A stretch of DNA of 64,000 nucleotides, taken from NCBI GenBank assembly GCA_016189835.1, contig JACPRU010000023.1, forward strand, positions 1 to 64,000, given 5' to 3'. This DNA is from Deltaproteobacteria bacterium. GTDB taxonomy: Bacteria > Desulfobacterota > Binatia > JACPRU01. Of this stretch, positions 52,264 to 62,244 are shown piece after piece. How positions within the stretch are numbered: position 1 is the stretch's first letter; each line of letters begins with the position of its first letter. A model generated the notes under the pieces. It did no database searches. It saw nothing but the letters and a program-made list of their open reading frames with translations, and was not told where the DNA came from. Position numbers and translations under genes: made by a program.

Positions 52264-53463
52264 TCAAGGACCGCGGCGGGGCGGGCCCGCCGAGCGGGCG
52301 CGCGCCTGGGCGGCGCGCAGGTCGTCCGGCGTGACCAGCACCGAGGACGCCCTCTCCTCCCGCTCGCGCTCGGCTTCCTGCGCGAAGAACAGCCCGAACG
52401 ACCGGCGCACGAGCTCCTCGCAGAACGGGATGCCGCGCCCGCTGCGGCGCTCGGCGATCGCCGCGGCCACCGCCGCGGCGCGCTGCGCCGCCTCGGGGCG
52501 CGCGGTGTGGGCGAAGAGGTAGGCGGTCTCCTCGAGCCGGCGCTGCCACGAGGCGGCGCGCTCGGCGGCGAAGACGCCCTCGACGGCGCCGGCGACGATC
52601 TCCTCGATCCGCGTCATCTGCGAGGCGCGATCGAGCACGAGCGGGCTGTTGCGGATTTCGCGGTAGCGCTCGAGGTGGGCGGCGAGCGCGGCCTCGGGCA
52701 CCACCCAGTGCCGCAGCTCCTCCTCCTCGAACAGCGCCGCCGACGACGAGAGGCTCGCCGCGGCGTCGACCGCGACGCTCGGTTCGGGCAACGCCGCGGG
52801 AGCCGCGGGGGCCGCGAAGAGCTGGAGACGGAGCTGCGGATAGCGAGCGGCGGAGGCGGAAACGTCGCCGCGCGCGCGGGCGCGCTCGTAGCCCTCGGCG
52901 GCGATCCAGTCGCAGTATCGCGCGTCGACCTCGACGAGGCGCAGGCCGTGGCGCTTCTCCAGCTCGCGCAGCGCCCGCACGCTCTTGCGATTCACCTCCG
53001 CGAGCACCGCTTCCTTGAGGCCCGCGGGCTCGTTGACGACCGTGCTGAAATGGAGGAGCCCCCCGCCGGCGCGCGGCTTCAGGACCCACAGCAGGCGGTC
53101 GCCCGCCGGGTCGCCGAAGGAGAGAAATCCCTCCGCGCCGGGCGCGGCGCGCGCCGGCGCGGGAGCCGTCTCGGCGGCGGGCTCGGCGATCTCCACGCCG
53201 CGTTGCTTGAGGCGGTAGAGCGAGCGGCGCACCTCGCGGCGCAGCAGCTTGTCCTCGCCCGCCGCAGCGGCGAGCCGGGCGAGCAGCCGGGCGCCGTCCT
53301 CGGAGGCCAGCCCGCCGAGCCGCTCGGCCACGGCCAGCGTGGTCTCGGCGTCGGCTTCGAGCGCGCGCGTCAGCGTCTCCACCGTCGCCCCCTCGGCGGC
53401 GATGCCGAGCCGCTCGAGCGCGTCGTGCGAGCGGCGAAGTCGCGGCTCCTTGGGGTTCGACAT
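52264..53463 (-). CDS. Uncharacterised 400-aa protein
   Basis: ORF from ATG 53463 (MSNPKEPRLRRSHDALERLGIAAEG...); ATGA overlap with upstream M23 gene. Confidence 0.7.
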   Translation of the reverse strand: MSNPKEPRLRRSHDALERLGIAAEGATVETLTRALEADAETTLAVAERLGGLASEDGARLLARLAAAAGEDKLLRREVRRSLYRLKQRGVEIAEPAAETAPAPARAAPGAEGFLSFGDPAGDRLLWVLKPRAGGGLLHFSTVVNEPAGLKEAVLAEVNRKSVRALRELEKRHGLRLVEVDARYCDWIAAEGYERARARGDVSASAARYPQLRLQLFAAPAAPAALPEPSVAVDAAASLSSSAALFEEEELRHWVVPEAALAAHLERYREIRNSPLVLDRASQMTRIEEIVAGAVEGVFAAERAASWQRRLEETAYLFAHTARPEAAQRAAAVAAAIAERRSGRGIPFCEELVRRSFGLFFAQEAEREREERASSVLVTPDDLRAAQARARSAGPPRRGP

Positions 53464-54911
53464 CAGCGACTTCGCCGCCCGCTCGGCGCCGCCGCGGAGG
53501 CCGGCTTGGCGGGCTCGGCCGCGGGGCTGTCGAACGACTTGAGCTTTTCGGTCACGTGGTCGGCCACCCACTTCGGATCCCACCACTCCACGGGATCCAC
53601 GTGGACGCCGTCGACCATCACGCTGAAGTGCAGGTGATCGCCGGCCGCGAGGCCGGTTTCGCCGGTTCGCCCGAGCGGGTCGCCGCGGTTGACCAGCTGT
53701 CCGACCGGCACGCTGATCGAGCTGAGATGCCCGTAGAGCGAGAACAGCCCCATGCCGTGGTCGAGGATCACGGTGTTGCCGTAGATGCCGAGGTTGTCGG
53801 TGAACACCACCTTGCCGGTGTTCTCCGCCACGACCGGGCTCAGCCGCAGCGAAGCGAGGTCGAAGCCGAGATGGGTCTGCGAGTCGATGAGGTTGCCGTC
53901 GTGCTTGTAGGAGCGCCGGTCGGCGAAGCTCGACAGCGGCGCGGAATCCGGCTGCCGGAGGAACACCTCGCTCCACAGCGGCTTCGGCTCGGAGCGGCTG
54001 CACACCTCGCGGACCGTCTCCTCGCTCTGCCTGCGCAGATCGCGGTTGATGGCCAGGTATCCGGCGACGAGATCGTCGGTGCGCGGCATGCGGTTGGTCT
54101 CGAGCAGCTCGGGGACCTTGCGCGCGAGGAAATCGTCGCCGACGTCGAGCGTGCGCTCCGCGAACTTGCGCGGCTTGACGGCGACGAAAAACGCCGCCTC
54201 GCGCCGGTTGCCCGCGGCATCCTCCGCCACCACCCTGGGACGCGCCGCGGTGGTCAGGTCCTGCGGCACGGCGAACAGCGCCACGCTGACGCCGGGATCC
54301 CGCAGCGCGCCCGGGGTGCCGGCGAAGAAGTATCCCTCGACCTGCACGCCGCTGCGCACGGCGTCCTTCGAGACCTTGTAGACGACCACGTCGCTGCCGC
54401 CGAGCCGCATGTAGTGCTGGCCGGTGAGCACCTCGATGAGCGGCGGGGTATAGTCGACCTCCACGGCCTGGGCCAGCGTCGGCGGAGTCGAGCGCAGGTA
54501 GTTCAGCCACGAGCCGTCGCGGGCGATCACCAGCAGCGTCGCCGCCCCTTCGGGGATCTTCGCGTCGCGCGGCGCAACGGGGAGATCGAACGACCTCTGG
54601 AGCACGCCGCTGCCGCGCCAGCCGATCGCCGGGTAGCGCTCCGCGGCCAGCTGGTAGCGGGTGCCCGCGGCTTCGATGAACACGTCGACCGAGGTCAGGC
54701 CGGTGCCGCGGTCGGCCACGTCGAGCTGTATCTGCGCTTGCCCGCCGAGGTAGCGCAGCGGCCGTCGCACGCCGGCCGTCGGCCGCGAAGGGTCGAGCTT
54801 CACCCAGGCGAAGAAGGCGATGGCGACGGTCGCCAGGAGGATCAGCCATCGCCGCAAGCGGCGGATGAAACCTCCCTGCCGCGACTCTCTGCGGGACGCA
54901 TCGGCGAGCAT
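53463..54911 (-). CDS. M23 family metallopeptidase (LytM domain), membrane anchored
   Basis: N-terminal TM; THLGFDLA...GIYGNTVILDHGMGLFSLYGHLSSI...AAGDHLHFSVMVDG. Confidence 0.92.
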   Translation of the reverse strand: MLADASRRESRQGGFIRRLRRWLILLATVAIAFFAWVKLDPSRPTAGVRRPLRYLGGQAQIQLDVADRGTGLTSVDVFIEAAGTRYQLAAERYPAIGWRGSGVLQRSFDLPVAPRDAKIPEGAATLLVIARDGSWLNYLRSTPPTLAQAVEVDYTPPLIEVLTGQHYMRLGGSDVVVYKVSKDAVRSGVQVEGYFFAGTPGALRDPGVSVALFAVPQDLTTAARPRVVAEDAAGNRREAAFFVAVKPRKFAERTLDVGDDFLARKVPELLETNRMPRTDDLVAGYLAINRDLRRQSEETVREVCSRSEPKPLWSEVFLRQPDSAPLSSFADRRSYKHDGNLIDSQTHLGFDLASLRLSPVVAENTGKVVFTDNLGIYGNTVILDHGMGLFSLYGHLSSISVPVGQLVNRGDPLGRTGETGLAAGDHLHFSVMVDGVHVDPVEWWDPKWVADHVTEKLKSFDSPAAEPAKPASAAAPSGRRSR

Positions 54912-54925
54912 GGGGGCCGCCAGGT

Positions 54926-54954
54926 TACATAGAGGCGGGGTTCTCGACTGTCAA
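54926..54954 (-). promoter_or_regulatory. Sigma70-like promoter for the M23 peptidase gene
   Basis: On the minus strand: TTGACA-17 nt-TATGTA. Confidence 0.6.
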
Positions 54955-54986
54955 CACGGCGTTCCCGGTGATATCCCTTCACGGCG

Positions 54987-56258
54987 ATGTCGCTGGTGGT
55001 GATGCGCTATCACGAGATCACGCTGAAGGGCGGCAATCGCGCGCGCTTCGCCGCCGCGCTCGCCGACAACGTGCGCCGCGCGACCGCCGATCTGCCGGTG
55101 GAGCGGGTGGCCGACGCGCACGGGCGGCTGGTCGCGGAGCTGCGCGACGACGCCCGCTGGCCGGAGCTGCGCGAGCGGCTCGCGCGCGTGTTCGGCATCG
55201 CCAACTTCTCGCTCGCGCGCCGCCTGCCGGTGTCGATCGCGGCGGGCGGCGCGGCGCCCGACCTCCGGCCGCTCGCCGAGGCGGTGCTCGAGCTGGTCGC
55301 CGGGCGCTCCTTCGCCTCGTTTCGCGTGCACACCAAGCGCGCCGACAAGCGCTTTCCGCGATCCTCTCCCGAGGTCAGCGCCGAGCTGGGCGCGATGCTG
55401 CAGCAGGCGACCGGCGCGCGCGTCGACCTCGACCACGGCGAGCTCACCGTCACGCTCGAGGTCCTCCCCGGCGAGATCCTCTACTCGGCGCAGAAGGTGG
55501 CCGGGGCCGGCGGGCTGCCGGTCGGGACTTCCGGCCACGTAGTGGCGCTGCTCTCGGGCGGCATCGACTCGCCGGTGGCGGCGGCGCGCATGATGCGGCG
55601 GGGCTGCCGCGTCACGTTCGTGCACTTCCACAGCGCCCCCTACCTCGATCGCTCGAGCCAGCAGAAGGCCCGCGAGATCGTGCGGCGGCTGGTCGCCCAC
55701 CAGGGCGACGCTCGGCTGGTGCTGGTGCCCCTCGGCGAGGCGCAGCGCCAGATCGTCACCCGCGTTCCGCCGCCGCCGCGCGTCTTGCTCTACCGGCGGA
55801 TGATGCTGCGCATCGCTGGCGAGATCGCCCGGCGCATCGGCGCCGAGGCGCTGGTCACCGGCGACAGCCTCGGCCAGGTGGCGTCGCAGACGCTGCCGAA
55901 CCTCGTCGCCGTCGAGCGCGCGGCGAGCTTGCCGGTGTTCCGGCCGCTGATCGGCATGGACAAGCTCGAGGTCACCGACCAGGCGCGGCGGCTCGGCACC
56001 TTCGAGATCTCGATCGAGCCCGACCAGGACTGCTGCTCGCTGTTCGTGCCCCGCCATCCCGCCACGCGCGCGCGCGCGGCGAGCCTCGAGGCGGCCGAGG
56101 CGACGCTCGGCGTCGCCGCCCTCGTCGAGGAGGCGATCGCCGGCGCGGTCGTCGAGCGCCATCGCTTTCCTGCCGGGACCCGCGAGCCGGAAATCGAGGA
56201 TCTGGCGGGGCGCGGGCGGCGGGAGCGCGGCGCCGCCGCGCCGGCGACGCACTCGTGA
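54987..56258 (+). CDS. thiI: tRNA 4-thiouridine synthase ThiI (no rhodanese domain)
   Basis: MRYHEITLKGGNR, THUMP, ALLSGGIDSPVAAARMM, DSLGQVASQTLPNL, DQDCCSLFVPRHP. Confidence 0.93.
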   Translation: MSLVVMRYHEITLKGGNRARFAAALADNVRRATADLPVERVADAHGRLVAELRDDARWPELRERLARVFGIANFSLARRLPVSIAAGGAAPDLRPLAEAVLELVAGRSFASFRVHTKRADKRFPRSSPEVSAELGAMLQQATGARVDLDHGELTVTLEVLPGEILYSAQKVAGAGGLPVGTSGHVVALLSGGIDSPVAAARMMRRGCRVTFVHFHSAPYLDRSSQQKAREIVRRLVAHQGDARLVLVPLGEAQRQIVTRVPPPPRVLLYRRMMLRIAGEIARRIGAEALVTGDSLGQVASQTLPNLVAVERAASLPVFRPLIGMDKLEVTDQARRLGTFEISIEPDQDCCSLFVPRHPATRARAASLEAAEATLGVAALVEEAIAGAVVERHRFPAGTREPEIEDLAGRGRRERGAAAPATHS

Positions 56259-56307
56259 CGGAGGGGAGGCGGAGATCGCCTCTCGCCGGCGGGAGGGGCT
56301 AGCGGAC

Positions 56308-57708
56308 GTGGAGCGGCCGCGGGAGATCGGCGCGCGCTCGGCGCTCGGCGAGGCCTACCTCGGCGGCGGGTTGGCGCAGGCGAAGCTCGGCGGAGAGTTT
56401 CGGCCGAGCCGGCGGGAGGACGTGGTCGAGCTCGAGTCGCTCGAGCGCTCGGAGCGGCGCGAGGCGGTGGTTCGCGGCATCGAGGCGCTGCGGCGCGGCG
56501 AGGCGGCCTACGGGGTGCTCGCCGCCGGGGCGAGCACCCGCATGAGCCTCACCGACGTGCCCGCGGCCGCCCGCCGCCTGCTCGAGCGCGCCGGCCGGGC
56601 CGAGATCCACAGCAAGGCGATGGTGCCGGTGGCCGAGGTCGGCGGGCGCGTGTTCTCCTTCCTCGATCTCTTCCTCGCCAACGTGGCCCGCCTGTCGCGC
56701 GAGACCGCGACCTCCTGCCCGATCGTCGTGCTGGTGAGCGAGGCGAACGCCGCGGAGATCGGCGCGCACCTCGCCCGGGCCGCCGCCCTCCCGGCCGGCG
56801 ACGTCCTCGCCTTTGCCCAGAGCCTCGATCGCCAGATCGTCGCCAGCGCCGCCGACGTCGAGCGCGCGCGCGGCAACTTCGCCTGCGAGCGCGACGTGGA
56901 CGGCGCGCTGGCGCTGTCGAGAGCGTTCGCGGGCTGCGATCTCGCCGTCCCGAAGCCCGGCGGCCACGGCGAGTTTCTCCACCAGCTCGTGTCCTCGGGC
57001 ACGCTCGGCCGGCTGCTCGGCTGCGGCGTGCGCTTCCTCAGCGTCCGCAACATCGACAACATCGCCGGCCTGCTCGACGAGCGCTGGCTGGCGATCCTCG
57101 GGCGCATGGTCGAGATGGGGCGCAACTTCGTCGTCGAGGTCTCGCGGCGCCCCGACGGGCCGGCCGGCAAGGGCGGCGCGCTGATCGTGCGGCCGGGCGG
57201 CGCGTTCGAGCTCGCCGAGGACCCGGCCTTCGCCGGCACCGCGGTCGATCCGCGCTCCTCCTACTACATCAACGACGCTACCGCGATCCTCGCCGTCGAC
57301 TACCTGTTCCGCATCTACGAGACCTCCCGCGGCGAGCTGCTCGGCGCTTCGCCCGCGGCGCTCGCCGCGATCGCCGAGCGCGGCCGGCGGAAGTTCCCGG
57401 TGCTGATCGACGTCAAGCCGGTGCGGCTGTCCTCGGGCGTCGTCGCCGGCGCGTTCGTGCGCGAGACCAACCTGTGGGAATCGACCGGGGTCGAGCGGGA
57501 GCTGGGCGTGGACGCGGTCGGCGTCTTCTCCGTCAAGGACGTGGAGGAGGGCTACGAGCAGGCGAACGCCGCGGAGCAGCGCGAACGCGCGCTGCGCGTG
57601 CGCTTCGCCGCCACCAAGAAGTGGGAGGACTACGAGGGCATCAACGCTCGCCTGGCGTCGCACCTGGCGCGCCGGGTCCTCGACGGGCCGCTCGTCACTC
57701 CTCCCTGA
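56308..57708 (+). CDS. UDPGP-family nucleotidyltransferase (UTP-sugar-1-P uridylyltransferase-like)
   Basis: GVLAAGASTRMSL...SKAMVPVAEVGG, KPGGHGEFLHQL, FLSVRNIDN, KGGALIV. Confidence 0.75.
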   Translation: MERPREIGARSALGEAYLGGGLAQAKLGGEFRPSRREDVVELESLERSERREAVVRGIEALRRGEAAYGVLAAGASTRMSLTDVPAAARRLLERAGRAEIHSKAMVPVAEVGGRVFSFLDLFLANVARLSRETATSCPIVVLVSEANAAEIGAHLARAAALPAGDVLAFAQSLDRQIVASAADVERARGNFACERDVDGALALSRAFAGCDLAVPKPGGHGEFLHQLVSSGTLGRLLGCGVRFLSVRNIDNIAGLLDERWLAILGRMVEMGRNFVVEVSRRPDGPAGKGGALIVRPGGAFELAEDPAFAGTAVDPRSSYYINDATAILAVDYLFRIYETSRGELLGASPAALAAIAERGRRKFPVLIDVKPVRLSSGVVAGAFVRETNLWESTGVERELGVDAVGVFSVKDVEEGYEQANAAEQRERALRVRFAATKKWEDYEGINARLASHLARRVLDGPLVTPP

Positions 57709-58132
57709 GCGCGTCGAGGAAGCGGCCGCGCGGCTGCCTTGCCGCGAGCCCACGGACCTTCCAGCGCGCCGCCGCGAGGTCGACGCGGCCGCCGCGGCGC
57801 AGGCGCACCCCCTCGCGCTCGAGCAGCTCGCGCTGCAGCGCCATCGCCTCCGGATCGCGCCGACTGATCCCCCCGGCGGCGTTCACGACGCGCTGCCACG
57901 GCACGGTGCGCGCCATCGGAGCGGGCAGCGCCGCCAGGGCGCGGCCGATCGCGCGCGCCGCCCCGGGCCGGCCGATCGCCGCGGCGACGTCGCCGTAGGT
58001 GGCGACCCGGCCGCGAGGAATCCGCCGCACCATCGCGTAGACCCGGCGCCGCAGTCTCTCCTCGTCGCGCCGCGGCCCGCTTCGCGCGCCGGCCTTTGCG
58101 CGGCGCCGGTCGACCGGTCGCCGGGCGCTCAC
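57695..58132 (-). CDS. Alkyltransferase-like protein (MGMT DNA-binding-domain family)
   Basis: GTG start; MVRRIPRGRVATYGDVAAAIGRPGAARAIGRALAALP...VPWQRVVNAAGGIS. The active-site Cys motif PCHR is replaced by PWQR. Confidence 0.85.
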   Translation of the reverse strand: MSARRPVDRRRAKAGARSGPRRDEERLRRRVYAMVRRIPRGRVATYGDVAAAIGRPGAARAIGRALAALPAPMARTVPWQRVVNAAGGISRRDPEAMALQRELLEREGVRLRRGGRVDLAAARWKVRGLAARQPRGRFLDALREE

Positions 58133-58264
58133 GTGCCGGCCCTGCGGCGGCGGCCGAGCGTCACCGGCTGCTCGTCGCCGGGCTCGGGCGCCACCGGCCC
58201 CCGAGGTCGACGGGGACGTATCGCGAAGAAATCGGCATCGGCCGTGGGAGGGGAAAGGACTATA

Positions 58265-59506
58265 ATGGGCGCCGTGAAAAAGGTCACCTACCGCGTGCGG
58301 CCGGAGACGGCCGTACTGACCCGCGGCTTCGACCCCCGCCTGTCGGTCGGCGCCGCCCGGCCGCCGGTCTACCGCACCTCGACGTTCGTGTTCTCCAGCC
58401 CCGAGGCGGCGGAGCGCGCCTTCGCGATCGCGCTCGGCAAGATCCGCCCCACCGACGACGAGGACGTCGACCTCATCTACGCGCGGCTCTCTCACCCCAA
58501 CGCCGAGATCCTCGAGGACCAGCTCGTGCCGCTCGAGCGCGCAGCGCATGCGGCGGCGGTCTTCAACTCGGGCATGGCGGCGATCGCCACGCTGCTGTTC
58601 GCCACGCTCGCCAGAGGCTCGTCGCTGCTGCACACGCAGCCGCTCTACGGCGGCACGCAGCACTTCGTTCATCAGGTGCTCGAGCCGCTCGGCTTCCAGG
58701 TCGAGGGAGTGCCGGCCGGGGACGGCGCGGCGCTCGCCGCCGCCGCCGAGCGGCTGCCGAACCTCGAGCTGATCCTGCTCGAGACCCCCGCCAATCCGAC
58801 GCTGCGCATGTCCGACATCGCGCACGCCGTCGCGGTCGCGCGCCGCCATCCCAAACGCCCGCGCGTCGCCGTCGACAACACGTTCCTCGGGCCGGTGTTC
58901 CAGCACCCGCTCGAGCTCGGCGCCGATCTGGTCGTCTACTCGGCGACGAAGTTCCTCGGCGGCTTCAGCGACGTGCTGGCCGGCGTGGTCATGGCCGGCG
59001 ACGCCCGGCTGGTGAGCGAGCTGCGCGGCCTGCGCGCGCTGTTCGGCAACATCCTGCAGGCCGACGAGTCGTGGATCCTCGACTCGCGCCTGTCAACCGT
59101 CGGCCTGCGCATGAACCGGCAGAGCAAGAACGCGCAGAAGATCGCCGAGCGACTGGCGGCCGATCCACGAATCGAGCGCATCCACTATCCGTCGCTGTTC
59201 ACCGATCCCGAGCAGCGGCGCATCCGCGACGCCCAGTGCGACTTCCCGGGGTCGCTGATGGCGATCGAGATCCGCGGCGGCAAGGCGGGCGCGTTCGAGT
59301 TCCTGCGCCGGCTGAAGATCGCGCGCGATGCGGTGAGCCTCGGCGGCGTGGAGAGCCTGGCCTGCCACCCGGCGAGCACCACGCACAGCGAGCTGTCGCC
59401 GGCCGAGCTGGCGCAGGCGGGCATCACCGAGGGACTGGTGCGCCTGTCGATCGGCACCGAGCACTGGCGCGATCTGCTCGCCGATTTCGAGCAAGCGCTC
59501 GGCTAG
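58265..59506 (+). CDS. Cystathionine gamma-synthase family PLP enzyme
   Basis: YSATKFLGGFSDV PLP lysine motif, ETPANPTLRMSDI, SLGGVESLACHPASTTHS. Confidence 0.92.
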   Translation: MGAVKKVTYRVRPETAVLTRGFDPRLSVGAARPPVYRTSTFVFSSPEAAERAFAIALGKIRPTDDEDVDLIYARLSHPNAEILEDQLVPLERAAHAAAVFNSGMAAIATLLFATLARGSSLLHTQPLYGGTQHFVHQVLEPLGFQVEGVPAGDGAALAAAAERLPNLELILLETPANPTLRMSDIAHAVAVARRHPKRPRVAVDNTFLGPVFQHPLELGADLVVYSATKFLGGFSDVLAGVVMAGDARLVSELRGLRALFGNILQADESWILDSRLSTVGLRMNRQSKNAQKIAERLAADPRIERIHYPSLFTDPEQRRIRDAQCDFPGSLMAIEIRGGKAGAFEFLRRLKIARDAVSLGGVESLACHPASTTHSELSPAELAQAGITEGLVRLSIGTEHWRDLLADFEQALG

Positions 59507-59569
59507 GTCCGCCAGCCTCTCCAAGGTGTGACGCACGACCGCCGGAAAGACGCGCCGCACGTACCCCGC

Positions 59570-59639
59570 GCCGGGATGAGCCGCGGCCCACGATGCCTCG
59601 CGAGAGCCGGCGCGCTCGTGCCGTCGGCTCCATCCCGGC
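59570..59639. other. Long imperfect inverted repeat between convergent genes
   Basis: GCCGGGATGAGCC (59570-59582) versus GGCTCCATCCCGGC (59626-59639), with further internal complementarity GGC..ACGA/TCGTGCC. Confidence 0.6.
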
Positions 59640-59655
59640 GGAGCGAGCCCGAAAG

Positions 59656-60417
59656 CTATTTCGGCGGCATGCGGATCGCGCCGTCGAGCCGGATGGTCTC
59701 GCCGTTCAGCATCGCGTTCTCGACGATGTGCGCGGCCAGCGCGGCGAACTCCGTGGGGCGGCCGAGGCGGCGGGGGAACGGCACGTCCTTGGCCAGCGAC
59801 ACGCGCGCCTCTTCGCTGAGCAGCGCGAGCATCGGCGTGTCGAACGTGCCCGGGGCGATGGTCACGCAGCGGACGCCGAGCGAAGCGAGGTCGCGGGCGA
59901 TCGGCAGCGTCATGCTGACCACGCCGCCCTTCGACGCCGAGTAGGCCGCCTGGCCGATCTGCCCTTCGAAGGCCGCCACCGACGCCGTGTTGATGATCAC
60001 GCCGCGCTCACCCTCCTCGTTCGGCGCGCTCTCGGCCATGCGCGCGGCGGCCAGCCGGATCACGTTGAAGGTGCCGATCAGGTTGATCTCGACCGTCTTC
60101 TTGAAGATCTCGAGCGGCATCGCTCCCTGCTTGGTGATGGTGCGCGCCGCAGTGCCGACGCCGGCGCAGTTGACGACGATCTGCAGCCCGCCGAGCTTCT
60201 CGACGGTCGCCTTCAGCGCTTGCTCCACCTGCTCGCCGCTGGTGACGTCGGCCGGGCAGAAGATGCCGCCGGTCTCCTTGGCGACGCGCTCGCCCTCGGA
60301 CTGCGGCCGGTCGAGAATCGCCACCCGCCCGCCGCCCTCGGCGAACCGCCTCACCGTCGCCTCGCCGAGCCCGGAAGCTCCGCCCGTCACCAGCGCCACG
60401 CTCCCCCTGATCTTCAT
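59656..60417 (-). CDS. SDR family 3-hydroxyacyl-CoA dehydrogenase (HSD10-like)
   Basis: [72 protein letters not shown]. Confidence 0.9.
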   Translation of the reverse strand: MKIRGSVALVTGGASGLGEATVRRFAEGGGRVAILDRPQSEGERVAKETGGIFCPADVTSGEQVEQALKATVEKLGGLQIVVNCAGVGTAARTITKQGAMPLEIFKKTVEINLIGTFNVIRLAAARMAESAPNEEGERGVIINTASVAAFEGQIGQAAYSASKGGVVSMTLPIARDLASLGVRCVTIAPGTFDTPMLALLSEEARVSLAKDVPFPRRLGRPTEFAALAAHIVENAMLNGETIRLDGAIRMPPK

Positions 60418-60638
60418 CGAGTCGTTTCCTTTCGCGGATGAATTGCCCCGTGGATGGGCGGCCCTGTCTTGCACTCCCGCCGGGAACAGGCAATAGAGCC
60501 GCGCTCCGACAAGAGCCGCGCTCCCGCGCTGCTCGGGCCGCCGCCGCGGCGCTCGGCGGCGGCGCGGGCCGAAGCGCGCTCGCCCGCGACCCCCACCCGG
60601 CGATGCACGAGGGATGCGACCCGCGCGCCCGGCTCGCC

Positions 60639-61145
60639 TCACGGCGCCGGTCGCTGATCCTTCGCGGCCTCGGCCGACTTGCGGGCGCGGAGCTGGGCGA
60701 TTCCCTGATCGAGCAGGCCGAGCTCGGTATCGAGGCGGCGCAGCTCCGCGGCCTGCGCCGCCTCGCGCGCCTTCAGCGCGGGAAGCTCGGCGGGGCTCAG
60801 CGACTGCGCGCGCGTGATCCTCGCCTGGGTGGCCTCGAGCTCCTCCCGGGCATGCTCACGCTCGCGCTTCTTGCGCAGACGCGCGACCTGCATGCTGTTG
60901 ATCGCCGCCTCGGCCTGCGCCGCGGCCTCGGGGCCGCCCTGCTTGCGCTCGAGGACGCTCTCCCAGCCGGCCTCGCCGCCGTCCGCGCCGGGCCGGGGAA
61001 CGGCGTCGCCCGAGAGAGCGCCGCGGTTCGAGTAGTGCACGCCGCCGCGCTCGTCGGTCCACGTGTAGATGCCCTCCGCCCGCGCCGCGCGCAGCTCGGC
61101 GCCGAGCATGCCGACGGCGAGGATCACTGCGCCGAGGACCTTCAC
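60639..61145 (-). CDS. DUF4124-domain periplasmic protein with coiled coil
   Basis: Signal peptide then [18 protein letters not shown]. Confidence 0.75.
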   Translation of the reverse strand: MKVLGAVILAVGMLGAELRAARAEGIYTWTDERGGVHYSNRGALSGDAVPRPGADGGEAGWESVLERKQGGPEAAAQAEAAINSMQVARLRKKREREHAREELEATQARITRAQSLSPAELPALKAREAAQAAELRRLDTELGLLDQGIAQLRARKSAEAAKDQRPAP

Positions 61146-61246
61146 GTCAACCGCATTATGGCGTTTCACCGGCGGCGGGGGCAAACCCGCGGAACCCTCC
61201 CCGCGGAACTGTTCTCGCCCACGGGCCTGTTCTACGATCGACGGCC

Positions 61247-62243
<997 letters not shown>

Positions 62244-62244
62244 G

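Noticed and set aside
58265-59506. Methionine/cysteine biosynthesis island with the second transsulfuration gene at 63.2-64 kb
   Set aside because: The two related PLP genes are separated by unrelated genes on different strands; no evidence of a shared operon or novel pathway.
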